Assembly (NCBI RefSeq): GCF_900114055.1
Contig: NZ_FORR01000001.1
Coordinates: 434,001-498,000, forward strand
From: Thermoflavimicrobium dichotomicum
Lineage (GTDB): Bacteria > Bacillota > Bacilli > Thermoactinomycetales > Thermoactinomycetaceae
DNA: 64,000 nt
Direction: 5' to 3'
In this document: piece by piece, positions 1-11,920 of the stretch
Numbering within the stretch: position 1 is the first letter of the stretch
Layout: each line of letters opens with the position of its first letter
Notes under the pieces: model-generated
The model's database searches: none
Seen by the model: the letters and a program-made list of their open reading frames with translations, nothing else
What the model was told of the DNA's origin: nothing
Position numbers and translations under genes: made by a program

Positions 1-6
1 ATGACA

Positions 7-666
7 CTACTCCCCACGGAGAGATTGAATGGATTTATAGCCGACAACCACATAACGGAAAGGTTCTTTCCCTACACTATGGGTTGTGATTTGCTTCATC
101 TTCTGTAGAGTTTGGTGGATGATTTTACGATCCATCGCTGGCATCGGATCAAGTGAAACTTCTTTTTGCGTTTGAATGACACGTTCAGCAACACGATGGG
201 CCAATGCAACCAAAGCTTCCTTTCGGCGCTCACGATATCCATCCGCATCGAGAATCAATCGCCGTTTGTCACGAAGCTTGGGGATCTGTCGATTCGCAAC
301 AATTTCAGCCAAAAATTGAAGTGCAGCAATCCGAGAACCTTTTTTCCCGATCAAAAGCCCTAAATCCTCTCCAACCAATTCCAAAACAACCGGCTTTTTC
401 CTACTGCCACGCTCTTTGATGTGGATGCTTACCTGGAACCCAAGCATACGCGTCACATTTTGGACAAAAGCCACCGCTTCCTCAACTGGATCCATCATTC
501 TCTCAACTTCAACCCTGGCCTCGCGTACTCCAAACAATCCAAAAAAACCTTTCTTTGGTTGCTCCAAAACACGAATCTGTACTTTGTCTCTCGTTGTGTT
601 CAATTGCTCTAAAGCAGAGGCAACCGCCAACTCCACTGTTTTGGCTTGCACAACGACTTTGTTCAA
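7..666 (-). CDS. jag: Jag/KhpB RNA-binding protein (SpoIIIJ-associated)
   Basis: Cytoplasmic RNA-binding protein of the Jag/KhpB family, usually made with YidC and linked to cell division, elongation and sporulation in Firmicutes. The 219 residues show the three expected parts: an N-terminal Jag-N domain (about 1-55, with the FFGLFG segment typical of the family), a KH domain (about 75-150) with the GxxG loop as GKKG, and a C-terminal R3H domain whose R-x3-H signature reads RKIIH. The start ATG overlaps the stop of yidC by 4 bp, so the two are translationally coupled in a leftward operon. Length and domain order are normal for the family. Identification is from family knowledge and is firm; the RNA targets are unknown. 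Confidence 0.95.
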   Translation of the reverse strand: MNKVVVQAKTVELAVASALEQLNTTRDKVQIRVLEQPKKGFFGLFGVREARVEVERMMDPVEEAVAFVQNVTRMLGFQVSIHIKERGSRKKPVVLELVGEDLGLLIGKKGSRIAALQFLAEIVANRQIPKLRDKRRLILDADGYRERRKEALVALAHRVAERVIQTQKEVSLDPMPAMDRKIIHQTLQKMKQITTHSVGKEPFRYVVVGYKSIQSLRGE

Positions 667-1439
667 TGGATTGTGCCCTCCTGAGCCAGCTTGCGCTTCA
701 ATGGGTTAAAGACCAAGAGGTACTGTAAAATATAAATAACGTTACCATATACCCAGTAAAGGGATAAGGCTGAAGCAAAATTATAAGCCAAGACGAAAAT
801 CATGACAGGAAAGACCCACATCATCACTTTGTTCATCTGTGCCTGCTGTGGATTATCAGCAACGGATGTTGATACGATAAACTGCAAAAAGGTCGTTAAC
901 GCTGCCAAAAGGGGTAATATGAAGTATGGATCAGGTTTGCCTAACTGTAAATACAAAAAGTTGGCATCTGCAATATGCGGATTACGTACAATCGCCTGAT
1001 AAAAAGCGATCAAAATCGGGAATTGAATCAACATCGGCAAGCAGCCAGAAGCGGGATTGTATCCATGCATCTGGTATAATTTCAACATTTCCTGTTGCAT
1101 TTGCTGTGGATTATTTTTATATTTTTCCTGCAACTTTTTTATTTTGGGTTGCAGTTTTTTGAGCGCTTCCATGCTCTTAATCTGTTTCCAATATAAAGGA
1201 GCGATAATAACCCGAACGATTAAGGTTACAACCAAAATGGATAAACCATAATTGCCCAATACGTCCTTAAACCAATCCAGCATATCCGACATGGGAATAA
1301 CCAAAAACTTGTCCCAAATGCCAGCCTGTGCACGGTCTTGTTCTGTAATCGGCTTCATATTTGGTGAACAACCGGCTACCAGTACTACGGTCATGAGCAA
1401 CAGGAAGACCAATGCCATTTGACGTCGCCGCTTATACAA
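663..1439 (-). CDS. yidC: Membrane protein insertase YidC/OxaA (SpoIIIJ type)
   Basis: Inserts and folds integral membrane proteins, alone or with SecYEG. The 258-residue product has a lipoprotein signal peptide with lipobox LVAGC, so it is probably lipid-anchored at residue 24, as in Gram-positive YidC. About five membrane segments follow. The conserved hydrophilic-groove arginine region lies in the segment LIVRVIIAPLYWKQ, and the cytoplasmic helical hairpin (QPKIKKLQEKYKNN) is present. It lacks the large periplasmic domain of Gram-negative YidC, as expected. It lies downstream of yidD and overlaps jag by 4 bp. Firm identification. Confidence 0.95.
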   Translation of the reverse strand: MYKRRRQMALVFLLLMTVVLVAGCSPNMKPITEQDRAQAGIWDKFLVIPMSDMLDWFKDVLGNYGLSILVVTLIVRVIIAPLYWKQIKSMEALKKLQPKIKKLQEKYKNNPQQMQQEMLKLYQMHGYNPASGCLPMLIQFPILIAFYQAIVRNPHIADANFLYLQLGKPDPYFILPLLAALTTFLQFIVSTSVADNPQQAQMNKVMMWVFPVMIFVLAYNFASALSLYWVYGNVIYILQYLLVFNPLKRKLAQEGTIH

Positions 1440-1484
1440 GAAAAACTCCTCCTTGTCCCAAAGATCAATCTATATTGAAATCTG

Positions 1485-1718
1485 CTACTTCCGCTTTATT
1501 TTCTTTTCTGGAACAAAGTCAATCCCACCTGGATGAAACGGATGGCATTTTAAAAGCCTTTTCAGCGTATACCATCCACCCAATAAAAAACCATGGCGTT
1601 CAATCGCAATAAGTCCATAACTTGAACAAGTCGGATAAAAACGACAAGTAGGCGGTTTAAGCGGAGAGATAAACTTGCGATAAAAATGGATAAGTGCTAA
1701 CGCTATCTGTTTCATCAT
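1485..1718 (-). CDS. yidD: YidD membrane protein insertion efficiency factor
   Basis: Small (77 aa) YidD-family protein that peripherally binds the inner leaflet and assists YidC-dependent insertion. The conserved core is visible: [20 protein letters not shown] with the paired cysteines, followed by the GW and KCHPFHPGG segments. It lies between rnpA (9-bp gap) and yidC, the standard Bacillales order. The C-terminal tail is basic. Firm by motif and position. Confidence 0.95.
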   Translation of the reverse strand: MMKQIALALIHFYRKFISPLKPPTCRFYPTCSSYGLIAIERHGFLLGGWYTLKRLLKCHPFHPGGIDFVPEKKIKRK

Positions 1719-1727
1719 TTCACCCCA

Positions 1728-2093
1728 TTACTCCTTCTTGTTTTTTTCGGGGTTGGACTGAAACAAATTCGCTTTATAGAAAACATGTCGCAAACTAGAT
1801 TTTACTTGATCATAAGACATGTTCGCAACAGGATTGCGAGCGATCACAACAATATCCGTCTGTGGTCGTAAATGTTTCATCCAATGACGGGCCACTTCCT
1901 TGATTAAACGCTTGACTCGATTGCGAACGACTGCTTTTCCAAGTTTTCGACTTACCGAGATTCCTAACCGAGCCGGCCCCGCCTCCAAACGTTTGGCAAC
2001 ATATACGACAAACTGGCGATTTGCGACAGATACTCCTGTTCGAAATACACGACGAAAATCGTTTCGCCTTTTCAGACGATATACACGTTGCAA
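1728..2093 (-). CDS. rnpA: Ribonuclease P protein component
   Basis: Protein subunit of RNase P, which binds the RNA subunit and helps cleave the 5' leader of pre-tRNAs. The RNR signature region (ISVSRKLGKAVVRNRVKRLI) is clear. Start choice: in-frame ATGs exist at 2117 and 2099, but the strong Shine-Dalgarno sequence TAGGAAGGAG is directly next to the 2099 ATG and 7 nt from a TTG at 2093. The TTG gives the best spacing and a normal 121-residue protein beginning MQRVYRLKRRNDF. An earlier start would only add 2-8 residues. The gene lies between rpmH and yidD in the leftward operon, with an intrinsic-terminator-like hairpin between rpmH and rnpA. Confidence 0.93.
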   Translation of the reverse strand: MQRVYRLKRRNDFRRVFRTGVSVANRQFVVYVAKRLEAGPARLGISVSRKLGKAVVRNRVKRLIKEVARHWMKHLRPQTDIVVIARNPVANMSYDQVKSSLRHVFYKANLFQSNPEKNKKE

Positions 2094-2200
2094 AAACATA
2101 CTCCTTCCTAATGCCATCTGCCTTTTTCATTATGATGAAAAACAAGACAGATTAAACAAACAACAAAACCATTATGCCCGAATTTCCAGGCTTACATAGG

Positions 2201-2225
2201 AAAAAAGGCCACGCAACCAGTGGCC
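2201..2225 (-). terminator. Intrinsic terminator or attenuator between rpmH and rnpA
   Basis: On the minus strand a 6-bp stem GGCCAC/GTGGCC with a 7-nt loop is followed by six T residues. It sits just past the rpmH stop, so part of the rpmH transcripts probably ends here and rnpA-yidD-yidC-jag is expressed by read-through or a second promoter. The structure is seen directly; its strength is inferred. Confidence 0.7.
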
Positions 2226-2233
2226 CCATCACC

Positions 2234-2368
2234 TTATGCAGACAGTACTTTTCTTCCTTTTCTTCTACGGTTACGCAATACTTTGCGGCCGTTTTTGGTA
2301 CTCATACGAGCACGGAAACCATGTACATTTTTCCGTTTGCGTTTGCTTGGTTGATAAGTGCGTTTCAT
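2234..2368 (-). CDS. rpmH: Ribosomal protein bL34
   Basis: 44-residue large-subunit ribosomal protein, starting [18 protein letters not shown] and ending in VLSA. Basic and of universal L34 length. Translation from the ATG at 2368 gives an uninterrupted L34 to the TAA at 2234-2236. First gene of the leftward operon next to oriC, facing away from dnaA, as in all Bacillales. Firm. Confidence 0.97.
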   Translation of the reverse strand: MKRTYQPSKRKRKNVHGFRARMSTKNGRKVLRNRRRKGRKVLSA

Positions 2369-2580
2369 ATTTCTCACCTGGCGATCCCTGGTTTTGTTGC
2401 CAAGAACCAGGGCGAACCGGATCGGATAAAGATCCGACTGTGTCCCCAGGTAACCTCCCTTCTATACTTACTCTTATGATTTGCTTAACCGTCGACAATC
2501 TCTAACATTATACCGACTTTTCAAGGAAAATGTCAAGGAACCCCTTATTCTCAAAGGGAAAACGAACAAAACTTTTTCAG

Positions 2581-2992
2581 TTATCCACATGTGAACACTT
2601 TTACATGTCTATTTCCTGCACATGTGGATAACTATATTCAATCATCCCCATCCACATGTGGATAATTTTCCGGTACTGGTATCTTTTTACACATGTTATC
2701 CCGAGATTATCCACCAGTTATCCACAATATCAACAGCTGTGGATAAAAAAAATCCACATCGATGTGGATTGTGGATAACTTTCCTTTTTTCGTTGTAAAT
2801 ACTGGGATAATTTGATATTCTATTGTTGTTTTACCAGTGGATAACTCATGTTGTATTTTGAACTTATCCACAATTGTGGATAAGTGTGTGATTTATTATC
2901 CACACCAATGTGGAAAAAGAATCCACAAGGATGTGGATATTGTGGGTAAGTCGATTTCCGCTTATTACACTACCGTTTCATCCTGTGGATAA
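2581..2992. other. oriC: oriC, upstream DnaA-box array (rpmH-dnaA intergenic)
   Basis: The 660-bp gap between rpmH and dnaA holds ten perfect TTATCCACA boxes: plus strand at 2581, 2718, 2864 and 2896; minus strand at 2623, 2657, 2738, 2770, 2875 and 2984. Near matches lie at 2707, 2836 and 2941. This is the upstream half of a bipartite Bacillus-type origin and also the dnaA regulatory region, so DnaA probably represses its own gene here. Boxes at 2864 and 2875 form a back-to-back pair. The rest of the gap (2369-2580) is AT-rich with no gene. Confidence 0.95.
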
Positions 2993-3032
2993 CTTCCGCT
3001 AACCACCTCTCTCAATGAAAGGAGGCAAATGG

Positions 3033-4382
3033 GTGGAACATATTCAAGAATTGTGGGCTCGAGCACTCGAAGTCTTAAAAGAACAGATTAGCAAGCCCAG
3101 TTTCGAGACTTGGCTCAAGGCTACAGAAGCTACTGACTTTCGAGACAATACTTTAACCATCACCACCCCTAATGAGTTTGCCCGAGATTGGTTAGAATCA
3201 CGTTATGCCAATATGATTCGTTCCACTCTGCAAACCATGACGGGAACCAACATGGAAGTGAAATTTGTCAGCCTGCAACCGGCAACACAAAAAGACAACC
3301 ATCTGGCTTCCGCATTCCATGCACAAGAAGCAGTTGAAATAGAGCAACCTCCCCAATCACAGTTAAACCCGCGTTATACCTTCGACACATTTGTAATCGG
3401 TTCTGGCAACCGTTTTGCACATGCCGCTTCTCTAGCCGTGGCCGAGGCACCAGCTAAAGCGTATAATCCTTTATTCATCTATGGCGGTGTTGGACTAGGT
3501 AAAACTCACCTCATGCATGCGATTGGTCATTATGTACAGGCCCACTCGCCTTCAAGTCGTGTGGTTTATCTGTCTTCTGAAAAATTTACCAATGAGTTTA
3601 TCAACGCTATTCGCGACAATAAAGCAGACGATTTTCGAAATAAATACCGATCCGTTGATGTCTTGTTAATCGATGATATTCAGTTCCTGGCCGGAAAAGA
3701 ACAGACACAGGAAGAATTTTTCCACACCTTTAACGCCTTGCACGAAGACAATAAACAAATCATCATTTCCAGCGATCGCCCTCCCAAAGAAATTGACGAC
3801 CTGGAAGATCGTCTCCGCTCCCGTTTCGAATGGGGGCTCATTACTGATGTCCAACCACCCGACTTGGAAACAAGAATTGCGATTTTACGAAAAAAAGCCA
3901 TCGCCGATAATCTGGATGTTCCCAGCGAGGTATTGGCTTATATCGCTGATCGTGTGGATACCAATATCCGTGAGCTCGAAGGCGCACTCATCCGTGTCGT
4001 TGCCTATTCCGCCTTGATGAATCAACCCATCACAAGTGAACTGGCCCAGGAAGCGCTAAAAGATATTATTTCCAGTTCACAACCAAAAGTGGTAGGTATT
4101 CAGCATATTCAGCAAGAAGTATGTAACTATTACCGTTTGCGACTCGATGATCTCAAAAGTAAAAAACGAACCAAAACGGTGGCTTTTCCAAGACAAATTG
4201 CCATGTATCTATGTCGTGAGCTTACTGATTTTTCCCTTCCGAAAATCGGTGAAGACTTTGGTGGACGGGATCATACAACCGTGATCCATGCCCATGAAAA
4301 AATCAGTCGGATGCTCAAAAATGATCCACAACTAAAACAAGTCATTGATAATCTAAAAAAACGAATTACACGCGGTTTATAA
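3033..4382 (+). CDS. dnaA: Chromosomal replication initiator DnaA
   Basis: AAA+ initiator that binds DnaA boxes and opens oriC. Domain I (about 1-85) starts [19 protein letters not shown] short variable linker precedes the AAA+ domain with Walker A GGVGLGKT and the sensor region [11 protein letters not shown]. The C-terminal helix-turn-helix carries the box-recognition signature [15 protein letters not shown]. Start choice: an ATG at 3015 lies upstream of the AAAGGAGG ribosome site, whereas GTG at 3033 is 7 nt after it and matches the N-terminus of Bacillus DnaA, giving 449 residues. It is flanked on both sides by DnaA-box arrays, so autoregulation is expected. Confidence 0.97.
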   Translation: MEHIQELWARALEVLKEQISKPSFETWLKATEATDFRDNTLTITTPNEFARDWLESRYANMIRSTLQTMTGTNMEVKFVSLQPATQKDNHLASAFHAQEAVEIEQPPQSQLNPRYTFDTFVIGSGNRFAHAASLAVAEAPAKAYNPLFIYGGVGLGKTHLMHAIGHYVQAHSPSSRVVYLSSEKFTNEFINAIRDNKADDFRNKYRSVDVLLIDDIQFLAGKEQTQEEFFHTFNALHEDNKQIIISSDRPPKEIDDLEDRLRSRFEWGLITDVQPPDLETRIAILRKKAIADNLDVPSEVLAYIADRVDTNIRELEGALIRVVAYSALMNQPITSELAQEALKDIISSSQPKVVGIQHIQQEVCNYYRLRLDDLKSKKRTKTVAFPRQIAMYLCRELTDFSLPKIGEDFGGRDHTTVIHAHEKISRMLKNDPQLKQVIDNLKKRITRGL

Positions 4383-4421
4383 AATAGGGTCTGTGGAAAA
4401 CTGTGGACAACCTGTACCCAT

Positions 4422-4555
4422 TTATGCACACGTTATTCACAGCGAATATCGGCTTGCTGTCTGGGCCCAGGCAACTTATCCACAATATCCACAGCCCCTA
4501 CTACTACTATTACTATAAAAAGAATTAAGAATAAATAAATATAAAATAAGGCAAT
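4422..4555. other. oriC: oriC, downstream array with DnaA-trios and unwinding element
   Basis: Between dnaA and dnaN: boxes TTATGCACA (4422), TTATTCACA (4433) and TTATCCACA (4476), then a second near-box ATATCCACA (4485). A short GC step is followed by CTACTACTATTACTAT (about 4498-4514), which has the 3-nt periodicity of the DnaA-trio element described in B. subtilis. A purely AT-rich run extends to about 4553. This order (boxes, GC-rich spacer, trios, AT-rich DNA) is the basal unwinding system, so strand opening is predicted at 4500-4550. The rest of the gap (4383-4635) has no gene. Confidence 0.9.
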
Positions 4556-4635
4556 TGCCCATGAATCTTGCGTCAATCAGAAACAAACTGTCCACAACAA
4601 ACAAGTGATCGATTTTCATCTTAAGGAGGATCTCA

Positions 4636-5805
4636 ATGGAACTGTCTACTGCTCATTCCACAGCCATTCGTATGAAACTGAACATTAACAAATCAGCATT
4701 GGTTGATGCTGTTTCACAAGTGTCAAAAGCAGTCTCTAGCAAAACAACCATTCCGATCCTGACAGGAATTAAAGTTCAAGCGGATGAAGAAGGGCTCATT
4801 CTGACAGGAAGCAACTCTGATATCACCATTTCTGTTCGTGTTCCCAAAAAGGTGGACGACAAAGAGCAAGTGATTGTGGAAAAAACGGGAGATATCGTTT
4901 TGCCTGGTCGGATTTTTGGCGATATTGTACGTAAACTGCCCGGAGATAAAGTAGAGTGGACGGTCAACGATCGCCTTCAAACGATTATTCGATCAGAACA
5001 GGCAGAGTTCCAGTTAAACGGCTTGGATCCCGAAGAGTATCCAAGGTTACCCAAATTGCCAAGAGAACAGGTATTTACGATGCCAGCTGACTTGTTGAAA
5101 TCTGTAATCCGTCAAACGGTTTTTGCTGTAGCGACCAATGAAGCGAGGGGTGTACTGACAGGGGTCCAATGGCAACTGGAATCAGGAATTCTCACTTGTG
5201 TAGCAACAGACAGTCACCGTTTGTCGCGTCGTCAAGTCAAGGTGGAGGGATCTGAGGATCTGGTGCTGAAAAATGTTGTGATTCCAGGTAAAAGCATGAA
5301 CGAATTGGCCAAAACCTTGGCAGACAGCTCTGGATATGTTGATATGATCGTGGCAGATAACCAGATTTTGATCAAAAACAATCATTTGGAATTTTATTCT
5401 CGCCTGCTTGAAGGTGTTTATCCCGATACCAATCGTGTGATTCCTAAATCAGGGGAAACTGTTTTGATTACTTCGACGAAAGAATTGTTACAATCTGTTG
5501 AGAGAGCATCCCTGATTACCCGAGAAGGTCGGGACAATGTGATAAAATGGACAATAAATGACGGTAAGGTACAGGTAACATCCACAGCACAGGATATTGG
5601 AAGCGTAACGGAAGAAGTAATCGCCAAAGTAACAGGTCCGGATTTAAGCATTTCGTTCAATGCCCGCTACATGATGGAAGCTCTTCGTTCGATTGACAGT
5701 GATTCCATACGCATCCAATTTACTGGTGTCATGACTCCATTTATTATCCAGCCAGCAGACCGAGAAGATTCCCTCCACTTAATCGTACCAATCCGTACCC
5801 GCTAA
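4636..5805 (+). CDS. dnaN: DNA polymerase III beta subunit (sliding clamp)
   Basis: Ring-shaped processivity clamp for DNA polymerase III. The 389 residues cover the three clamp domains; recognisable stretches are SKTTIPILTGIKV, RQTVFAVATNEARGVLTGV, TDSHRLSRR and the C-terminal LIVPIRTR. The start at 4636 follows AAGGAGG by 6 nt and adds 12 residues before the usual MKLNINKSAL start. No ribosome site precedes the internal ATG at 4672, so I keep the longer form. Follows the origin unwinding element and leads into rlbA-recF-remB-gyrB. Confidence 0.97.
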   Translation: MELSTAHSTAIRMKLNINKSALVDAVSQVSKAVSSKTTIPILTGIKVQADEEGLILTGSNSDITISVRVPKKVDDKEQVIVEKTGDIVLPGRIFGDIVRKLPGDKVEWTVNDRLQTIIRSEQAEFQLNGLDPEEYPRLPKLPREQVFTMPADLLKSVIRQTVFAVATNEARGVLTGVQWQLESGILTCVATDSHRLSRRQVKVEGSEDLVLKNVVIPGKSMNELAKTLADSSGYVDMIVADNQILIKNNHLEFYSRLLEGVYPDTNRVIPKSGETVLITSTKELLQSVERASLITREGRDNVIKWTINDGKVQVTSTAQDIGSVTEEVIAKVTGPDLSISFNARYMMEALRSIDSDSIRIQFTGVMTPFIIQPADREDSLHLIVPIRTR

Positions 5806-5825
5806 CTTGAGGAAGGAAGAAAATT

Positions 5826-6041
5826 ATGCGACAAATAAAGATAGATGGCCAGTATATCACTCTTGGTCAGTTGTTGAAAAAGCTCGATCTGATTGATAGT
5901 GGAGGACAGGCGAAAATTTTTTTACAGGAACGGGAAGTAAAAGTAAATCAACAGCTTGAATTGCGCCGGGGTAGAAAGATTTATCCACAGGATATTGTGG
6001 ATATCGCAGGATATGGGATTGTCCAAGTGGTACAACTTTAA
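5826..6041 (+). CDS. rlbA: S4-domain protein RlbA (YaaA)
   Basis: 71-residue S4-like RNA-binding protein found between dnaN and recF in nearly all Bacillales. The S4 fold core (LGQLLKKLDLIDSGGQAKIFL, then VKVN and the RRGRKIYPQDIV turn) fills the whole protein. In B. subtilis the orthologue (YaaA/RlbA) is linked to ribosome assembly; that role is known of the family and not visible here. It follows dnaN by 20 bp and precedes recF by 15 bp, so it is in the same transcript. Confidence 0.93.
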   Translation: MRQIKIDGQYITLGQLLKKLDLIDSGGQAKIFLQEREVKVNQQLELRRGRKIYPQDIVDIAGYGIVQVVQL

Positions 6042-6056
6042 GGGAGGGCGCCCATC

Positions 6057-7175
6057 TTGCGTGTTCAATCCTTGGATTTGTATCAGTATCGAAATATTGC
6101 TACCCTCGAATTAAAGTGTCCAGAAGAACTTCATCTTTTTGTTGGACCCAATGCCCAAGGAAAAACAAATATCCTCGAATCCCTTTATGTGCTGGCCCTT
6201 GGCAAATCACATCGCTCTCGTTCTCCACGAGAACTTATTCAATTTGGCAAACAGCGGGCCCATTTAAAAGCAAGAGTAGCAAAAGATGGACAAATTCATC
6301 GTCTGGAAGTCCAACTCTTCGAAAAAGGAAAAAAGGTGAGCCGTAATGGAATCGAACAATCACGGCTCAGTCAATATATCGGGTTTCTTCCAGCTGTTTT
6401 GTTTGCGCCAGAGGATTTGGCTTTGGTTAAGGGAAGTCCACAAGTTCGTCGTCGTTTTCTGGATATGGAAATAGGGCAGGTCAGTCGAACTTATGTCCAT
6501 CATTTATCTCAGCTTTCAAAACTGATCATTCAGCGCAATCACCTTTTAAAAGAGCTGGGCAAAAATAGGCAAACATATTCACCACTGCTTGACGTAATGG
6601 ATGAACAATTTGTGTCATTGGCTGTACCCATTTGGGAGAAGCGATTCCGGTTTTTACGCATGTTGACAAAATGGGCGCAAGAAATTCACCAGACGATCAC
6701 TCAAAAACAAGAGGAACTTATGATAGAATATGTTCCATCTATCCAGATCGATGATGGGATGAGAACAGAACAGTTAAGAGAAATCTTCGCGAATGAATTG
6801 TTAAAGATCCGAGATAAGGAAATACGACGAGGAAGTACTTTACTTGGCCCTCAACGGGATGACTTTCGGCTGAAAGCCAATCAGTTGGATTTGCATACGT
6901 TCGGTTCCCAGGGCCAACAACGGACGGCTGCATTGTCTTTAAAACTAGCAGAAATCGAGCTCATTCATCAGGAGATGGGGGTTTATCCCATTCTCCTATT
7001 GGATGATGTTTTATCAGAGCTTGACGATTCACGAAAAACCCATTTGCTTACCGCCATTCGCGGGCGTGTCCAAACATTTGTAACGACTACCAATCTCGAA
7101 GGAATTGACTCTGCCACGTTGGAGCAGGCACGGATTTATCGGGTAAGACAAGGAATTATAACCGAACTGGGGTGA
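6057..7175 (+). CDS. recF: DNA repair/replication protein RecF
   Basis: SMC-like ATPase that loads RecA at gapped DNA with RecO and RecR. The 372 residues contain Walker A GPNAQGKTN (about residue 30), the family segment RRRFLDMEIGQ, the ABC signature region FGSQGQQRTAALSLKLAE, and Walker B LLLDDVLSELD. It starts at a TTG at 6057, 8-9 nt after AGGGAGG; there is no competing ATG before the conserved MRVQSLDLYQYRN. It ends 4 bp before remB, implying co-translation. Confidence 0.96.
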   Translation: MRVQSLDLYQYRNIATLELKCPEELHLFVGPNAQGKTNILESLYVLALGKSHRSRSPRELIQFGKQRAHLKARVAKDGQIHRLEVQLFEKGKKVSRNGIEQSRLSQYIGFLPAVLFAPEDLALVKGSPQVRRRFLDMEIGQVSRTYVHHLSQLSKLIIQRNHLLKELGKNRQTYSPLLDVMDEQFVSLAVPIWEKRFRFLRMLTKWAQEIHQTITQKQEELMIEYVPSIQIDDGMRTEQLREIFANELLKIRDKEIRRGSTLLGPQRDDFRLKANQLDLHTFGSQGQQRTAALSLKLAEIELIHQEMGVYPILLLDDVLSELDDSRKTHLLTAIRGRVQTFVTTTNLEGIDSATLEQARIYRVRQGIITELG

Positions 7176-7179
7176 GACG

Positions 7180-7434
7180 GTGTTTATTCACCTGGGTGGG
7201 AATCGCATGATTCGCATTGGTGAGGTGATCGCCATCATCGATGCACAAAGCAGCAATGCTGCGGATCCCTATTTTTCTTTTTTGGATATTGCAAATAAAA
7301 AAGGACGATTTGAGCAGATTTCATCCGATGAAATAAAGGCCTATGTGATTACGGATCAAAAAATCTATGGCTCTCCCATCTCTTCACTCACGTTGTTGAA
7401 GAGAGCGGAACAGAGCCAATATGATCGGAAATAA
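7180..7434 (+). CDS. remB: RemB/YaaB-family protein
   Basis: 84-residue protein of the family named extracellular matrix regulator RemB in B. subtilis. It begins MFIHLGGN and has the family's C-terminal SPISSLTLLKRAEQ. The GTG start at 7180 lies just past the recF stop, with a GGGGTGAG site overlapping that stop. Position between recF and gyrB is diagnostic. In B. subtilis RemB contributes to biofilm gene activation with RemA; whether that holds here is unknown. Confidence 0.88.
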   Translation: MFIHLGGNRMIRIGEVIAIIDAQSSNAADPYFSFLDIANKKGRFEQISSDEIKAYVITDQKIYGSPISSLTLLKRAEQSQYDRK

Positions 7435-7486
7435 ATGCGATTCGATCAAACAGGAAAGAATTACGATTTGATGAGAGTGCAGGTGA

Positions 7487-9409
<1,923 letters not shown>

Positions 9410-9451
9410 CTTATTCAGCTTGTTTTGTAAACCAATGGGGAGTTGATCTAC

Positions 9452-11902
9452 TTGGCAGAAACAGAACGTATTCAATCTGTAAATATTAGCGATGAGATGA
9501 AATCATCCTTTCTTGATTATGCGATGAGCGTCATCGTTAGCCGGGCTTTGCCAGATGTTCGTGATGGGCTAAAGCCCGTTCATCGCCGGATACTGTACTC
9601 TTTGTATGAACAAGGGATGACTCCAGACAAGCCTTATAAAAAGTCAGCACACGTAGTTGGAAACGTGCTAGCACAATACCATCCCCATGGAGATGCGGCA
9701 GTTTATGATGCCATGGTACGGATGGCACAAGACTTCTCGTATCGTTATATGCTGATCGATGGACATGGAAATTTCGGATCAGTGGATGGGGATTCCCCGG
9801 CGGCCATGCGTTATACCGAGGCGAGAATGGCTCCCATTACGTTGGAGTTGCTTCGCGATATTCAGAAAAATACCATCGACTTTATGCCGAACTATGATGG
9901 ACAGAAGCAAGAACCCAAAGTTCTTCCGGCACGTTTCCCCAATCTTTTGGTCAACGGGTCTGCTGGAATCGCAGTAGGAATGGCGACAAATATTCCACCG
10001 CACAATTTGCGTGAAGTCATTGATGGAATCCTTCTCCTGATTGATCGACCTGATGCGGCCATTGAGGACCTGATGAAAGTCATCAAAGGACCAGACTTCC
10101 CAACAGGCGGTATTATTCTCGGTTTAGACGGCATTCGCAAGGCTTATCGGACAGGTCGGGGCAGTATTCAAATTCGGGCGAAAACACGTATTGAAGAAGC
10201 TGGCAGCGGTAAAATGCGCATCGTGGTGGAAGAACTGCCATATCAAGTTAACAAGGCCAAGCTGGTCGAAAAGATTGCGGAATTGGTGCGGGATAAGAAA
10301 ATCGATGGGATTACTGATTTACGTGATGAATCGGATCGGAATGGGATGCGTGTTGTCATCGAGTTAAGACGGGATGTCAATCCACGGATCGTATTGAACA
10401 ATTTATTTAAACACACTTCACTCCAGACAAGCTTCGGCGTCAATATGCTTGCACTTGTGGACGGGCAACCCAAGGTGCTCAACTTGAAACAGGTTCTTTA
10501 TCATTATCTTGAGCATCAGGTGGAAGTGATTCGCCGGCGTACCCTGTTTGATCTGAATAAAGCGGAAGAACGGGCTCATATCTTGGAAGGGCTTCGTATT
10601 GCTCTGGATCACATCGATGAAGTGATTCAATTGATCCGGTCCTCTCAAGATGCAGGAGAAGCACGGACTGGTTTGATGGAAAGATTCGGGTTGAGTGAAA
10701 AACAGGCCCAGGCGATTCTGGATATGCGTTTGCAACGTTTAACAGGGCTTGAACGTGACAAAATCGAGGCAGAATATCAGGAACTTCAGGAAAAAATTGC
10801 TGAACTGAGGGCGATTCTGGCGGACGAAGCCAAAATTCGTGAAGTCGTCAAAAAAGAGATAATCGAAATCAGGGAAAAGTATGGAGATGACAGACGGACA
10901 CGTATCAAACTGGATGTAGAAAGCATCGAAGAAGCCGATCTCATTCCGGAAGAAGAAGTTGCCATTATTATGAGTCATCGTGGCTATATCAAACGGATGC
11001 CGCTATCCAGTTATCGTGCGCAAAAGCGTGGCGGTAAAGGTGTTACCGGAATGGGTACGAAAGAGGATGATTTTGTACAAAATCTCTTTGTCACCCACTC
11101 CCATAACTATCTGCTGTTCTTCTCCAATAAAGGAAAAGTTTATCGCTTAAAAGCTTATGAAGTTCCGGAATTGGGTAGAACAGCACGAGGTACTCCGATT
11201 ATTAACCTGATTCAAATTGATCAAGACGAGTATATTCATGCGATCATTCCTGTAAAGGAATTTGATGACAAGAGTTATCTCATCTTCTGTACAGCTCAAG
11301 GTATTGTGAAGAAAACCGCTTTGTCTGAGTTTGAAAATATTCGCCGCAATGGTCTGTTCGCCATCAACTTGCGGGATGAAGACGAATTGGTGAGTGTTCG
11401 CTTGACAGATGGAGATCAAGAAATCATTATCGGTACCAGCTTGGGAATGTCCATTCGTTTCCATGAATCTGAGGTAAGGGAAATGGGACGTTCGGCTACC
11501 GGGGTCAAAGGCATTACTCTGGGTGATGATGATCATGTCATTGATATGGATATTGTGATTCCGGGTAAAGATGTGCTCATTGTTACCAAAAAAGGATATG
11601 GAAAACGGACGCCATTAAGCGAGTATCGGGTACAGTCACGTGGAGGAAAAGGAATTAAAACATTGAGCATGACAGAGAAAAAAGGGCCTGTGATCGGACA
11701 CAAAGTGATTTCTGAAGAAGAGGATTTAATGATCGTCACCCAATCGGGAACCGTCATCCGGATCAATGTATCTGAGGTCTCTGTCTTGAGTCGTTATGCC
11801 CAAGGTGTAAAACTGATTGCTGTTGAAGGCGATGAAGAAGTCGCTACCGTAGCCCGTGTTCAAATTACAGATGACGAGGACGAAAGCGAACAGGAGAATT
11901 AA
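9452..11902 (+). CDS. gyrA: DNA gyrase subunit A
   Basis: Breakage-reunion subunit of gyrase. Starting at the TTG at 9452 (9 nt after GGGGAG; a TTG at 9443 overlaps that site), the protein has 816 residues. The catalytic tyrosine is Tyr121 in AAMRYTEAR. The C-terminal beta-pinwheel carries the GyrA box as QKRGGKG, with a related QSRGGKG repeat, and ends in an acidic tail. Odd: in the quinolone pocket, [11 protein letters not shown], the residue matching E. coli Ser83 is Ala82 (codon GCG at 9695-9697). Followed by a strong terminator. Confidence 0.97.
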   Translation: MAETERIQSVNISDEMKSSFLDYAMSVIVSRALPDVRDGLKPVHRRILYSLYEQGMTPDKPYKKSAHVVGNVLAQYHPHGDAAVYDAMVRMAQDFSYRYMLIDGHGNFGSVDGDSPAAMRYTEARMAPITLELLRDIQKNTIDFMPNYDGQKQEPKVLPARFPNLLVNGSAGIAVGMATNIPPHNLREVIDGILLLIDRPDAAIEDLMKVIKGPDFPTGGIILGLDGIRKAYRTGRGSIQIRAKTRIEEAGSGKMRIVVEELPYQVNKAKLVEKIAELVRDKKIDGITDLRDESDRNGMRVVIELRRDVNPRIVLNNLFKHTSLQTSFGVNMLALVDGQPKVLNLKQVLYHYLEHQVEVIRRRTLFDLNKAEERAHILEGLRIALDHIDEVIQLIRSSQDAGEARTGLMERFGLSEKQAQAILDMRLQRLTGLERDKIEAEYQELQEKIAELRAILADEAKIREVVKKEIIEIREKYGDDRRTRIKLDVESIEEADLIPEEEVAIIMSHRGYIKRMPLSSYRAQKRGGKGVTGMGTKEDDFVQNLFVTHSHNYLLFFSNKGKVYRLKAYEVPELGRTARGTPIINLIQIDQDEYIHAIIPVKEFDDKSYLIFCTAQGIVKKTALSEFENIRRNGLFAINLRDEDELVSVRLTDGDQEIIIGTSLGMSIRFHESEVREMGRSATGVKGITLGDDDHVIDMDIVIPGKDVLIVTKKGYGKRTPLSEYRVQSRGGKGIKTLSMTEKKGPVIGHKVISEEEDLMIVTQSGTVIRINVSEVSVLSRYAQGVKLIAVEGDEEVATVARVQITDDEDESEQEN

Positions 11903-11920
11903 GACAGAGGATGATTTCTG

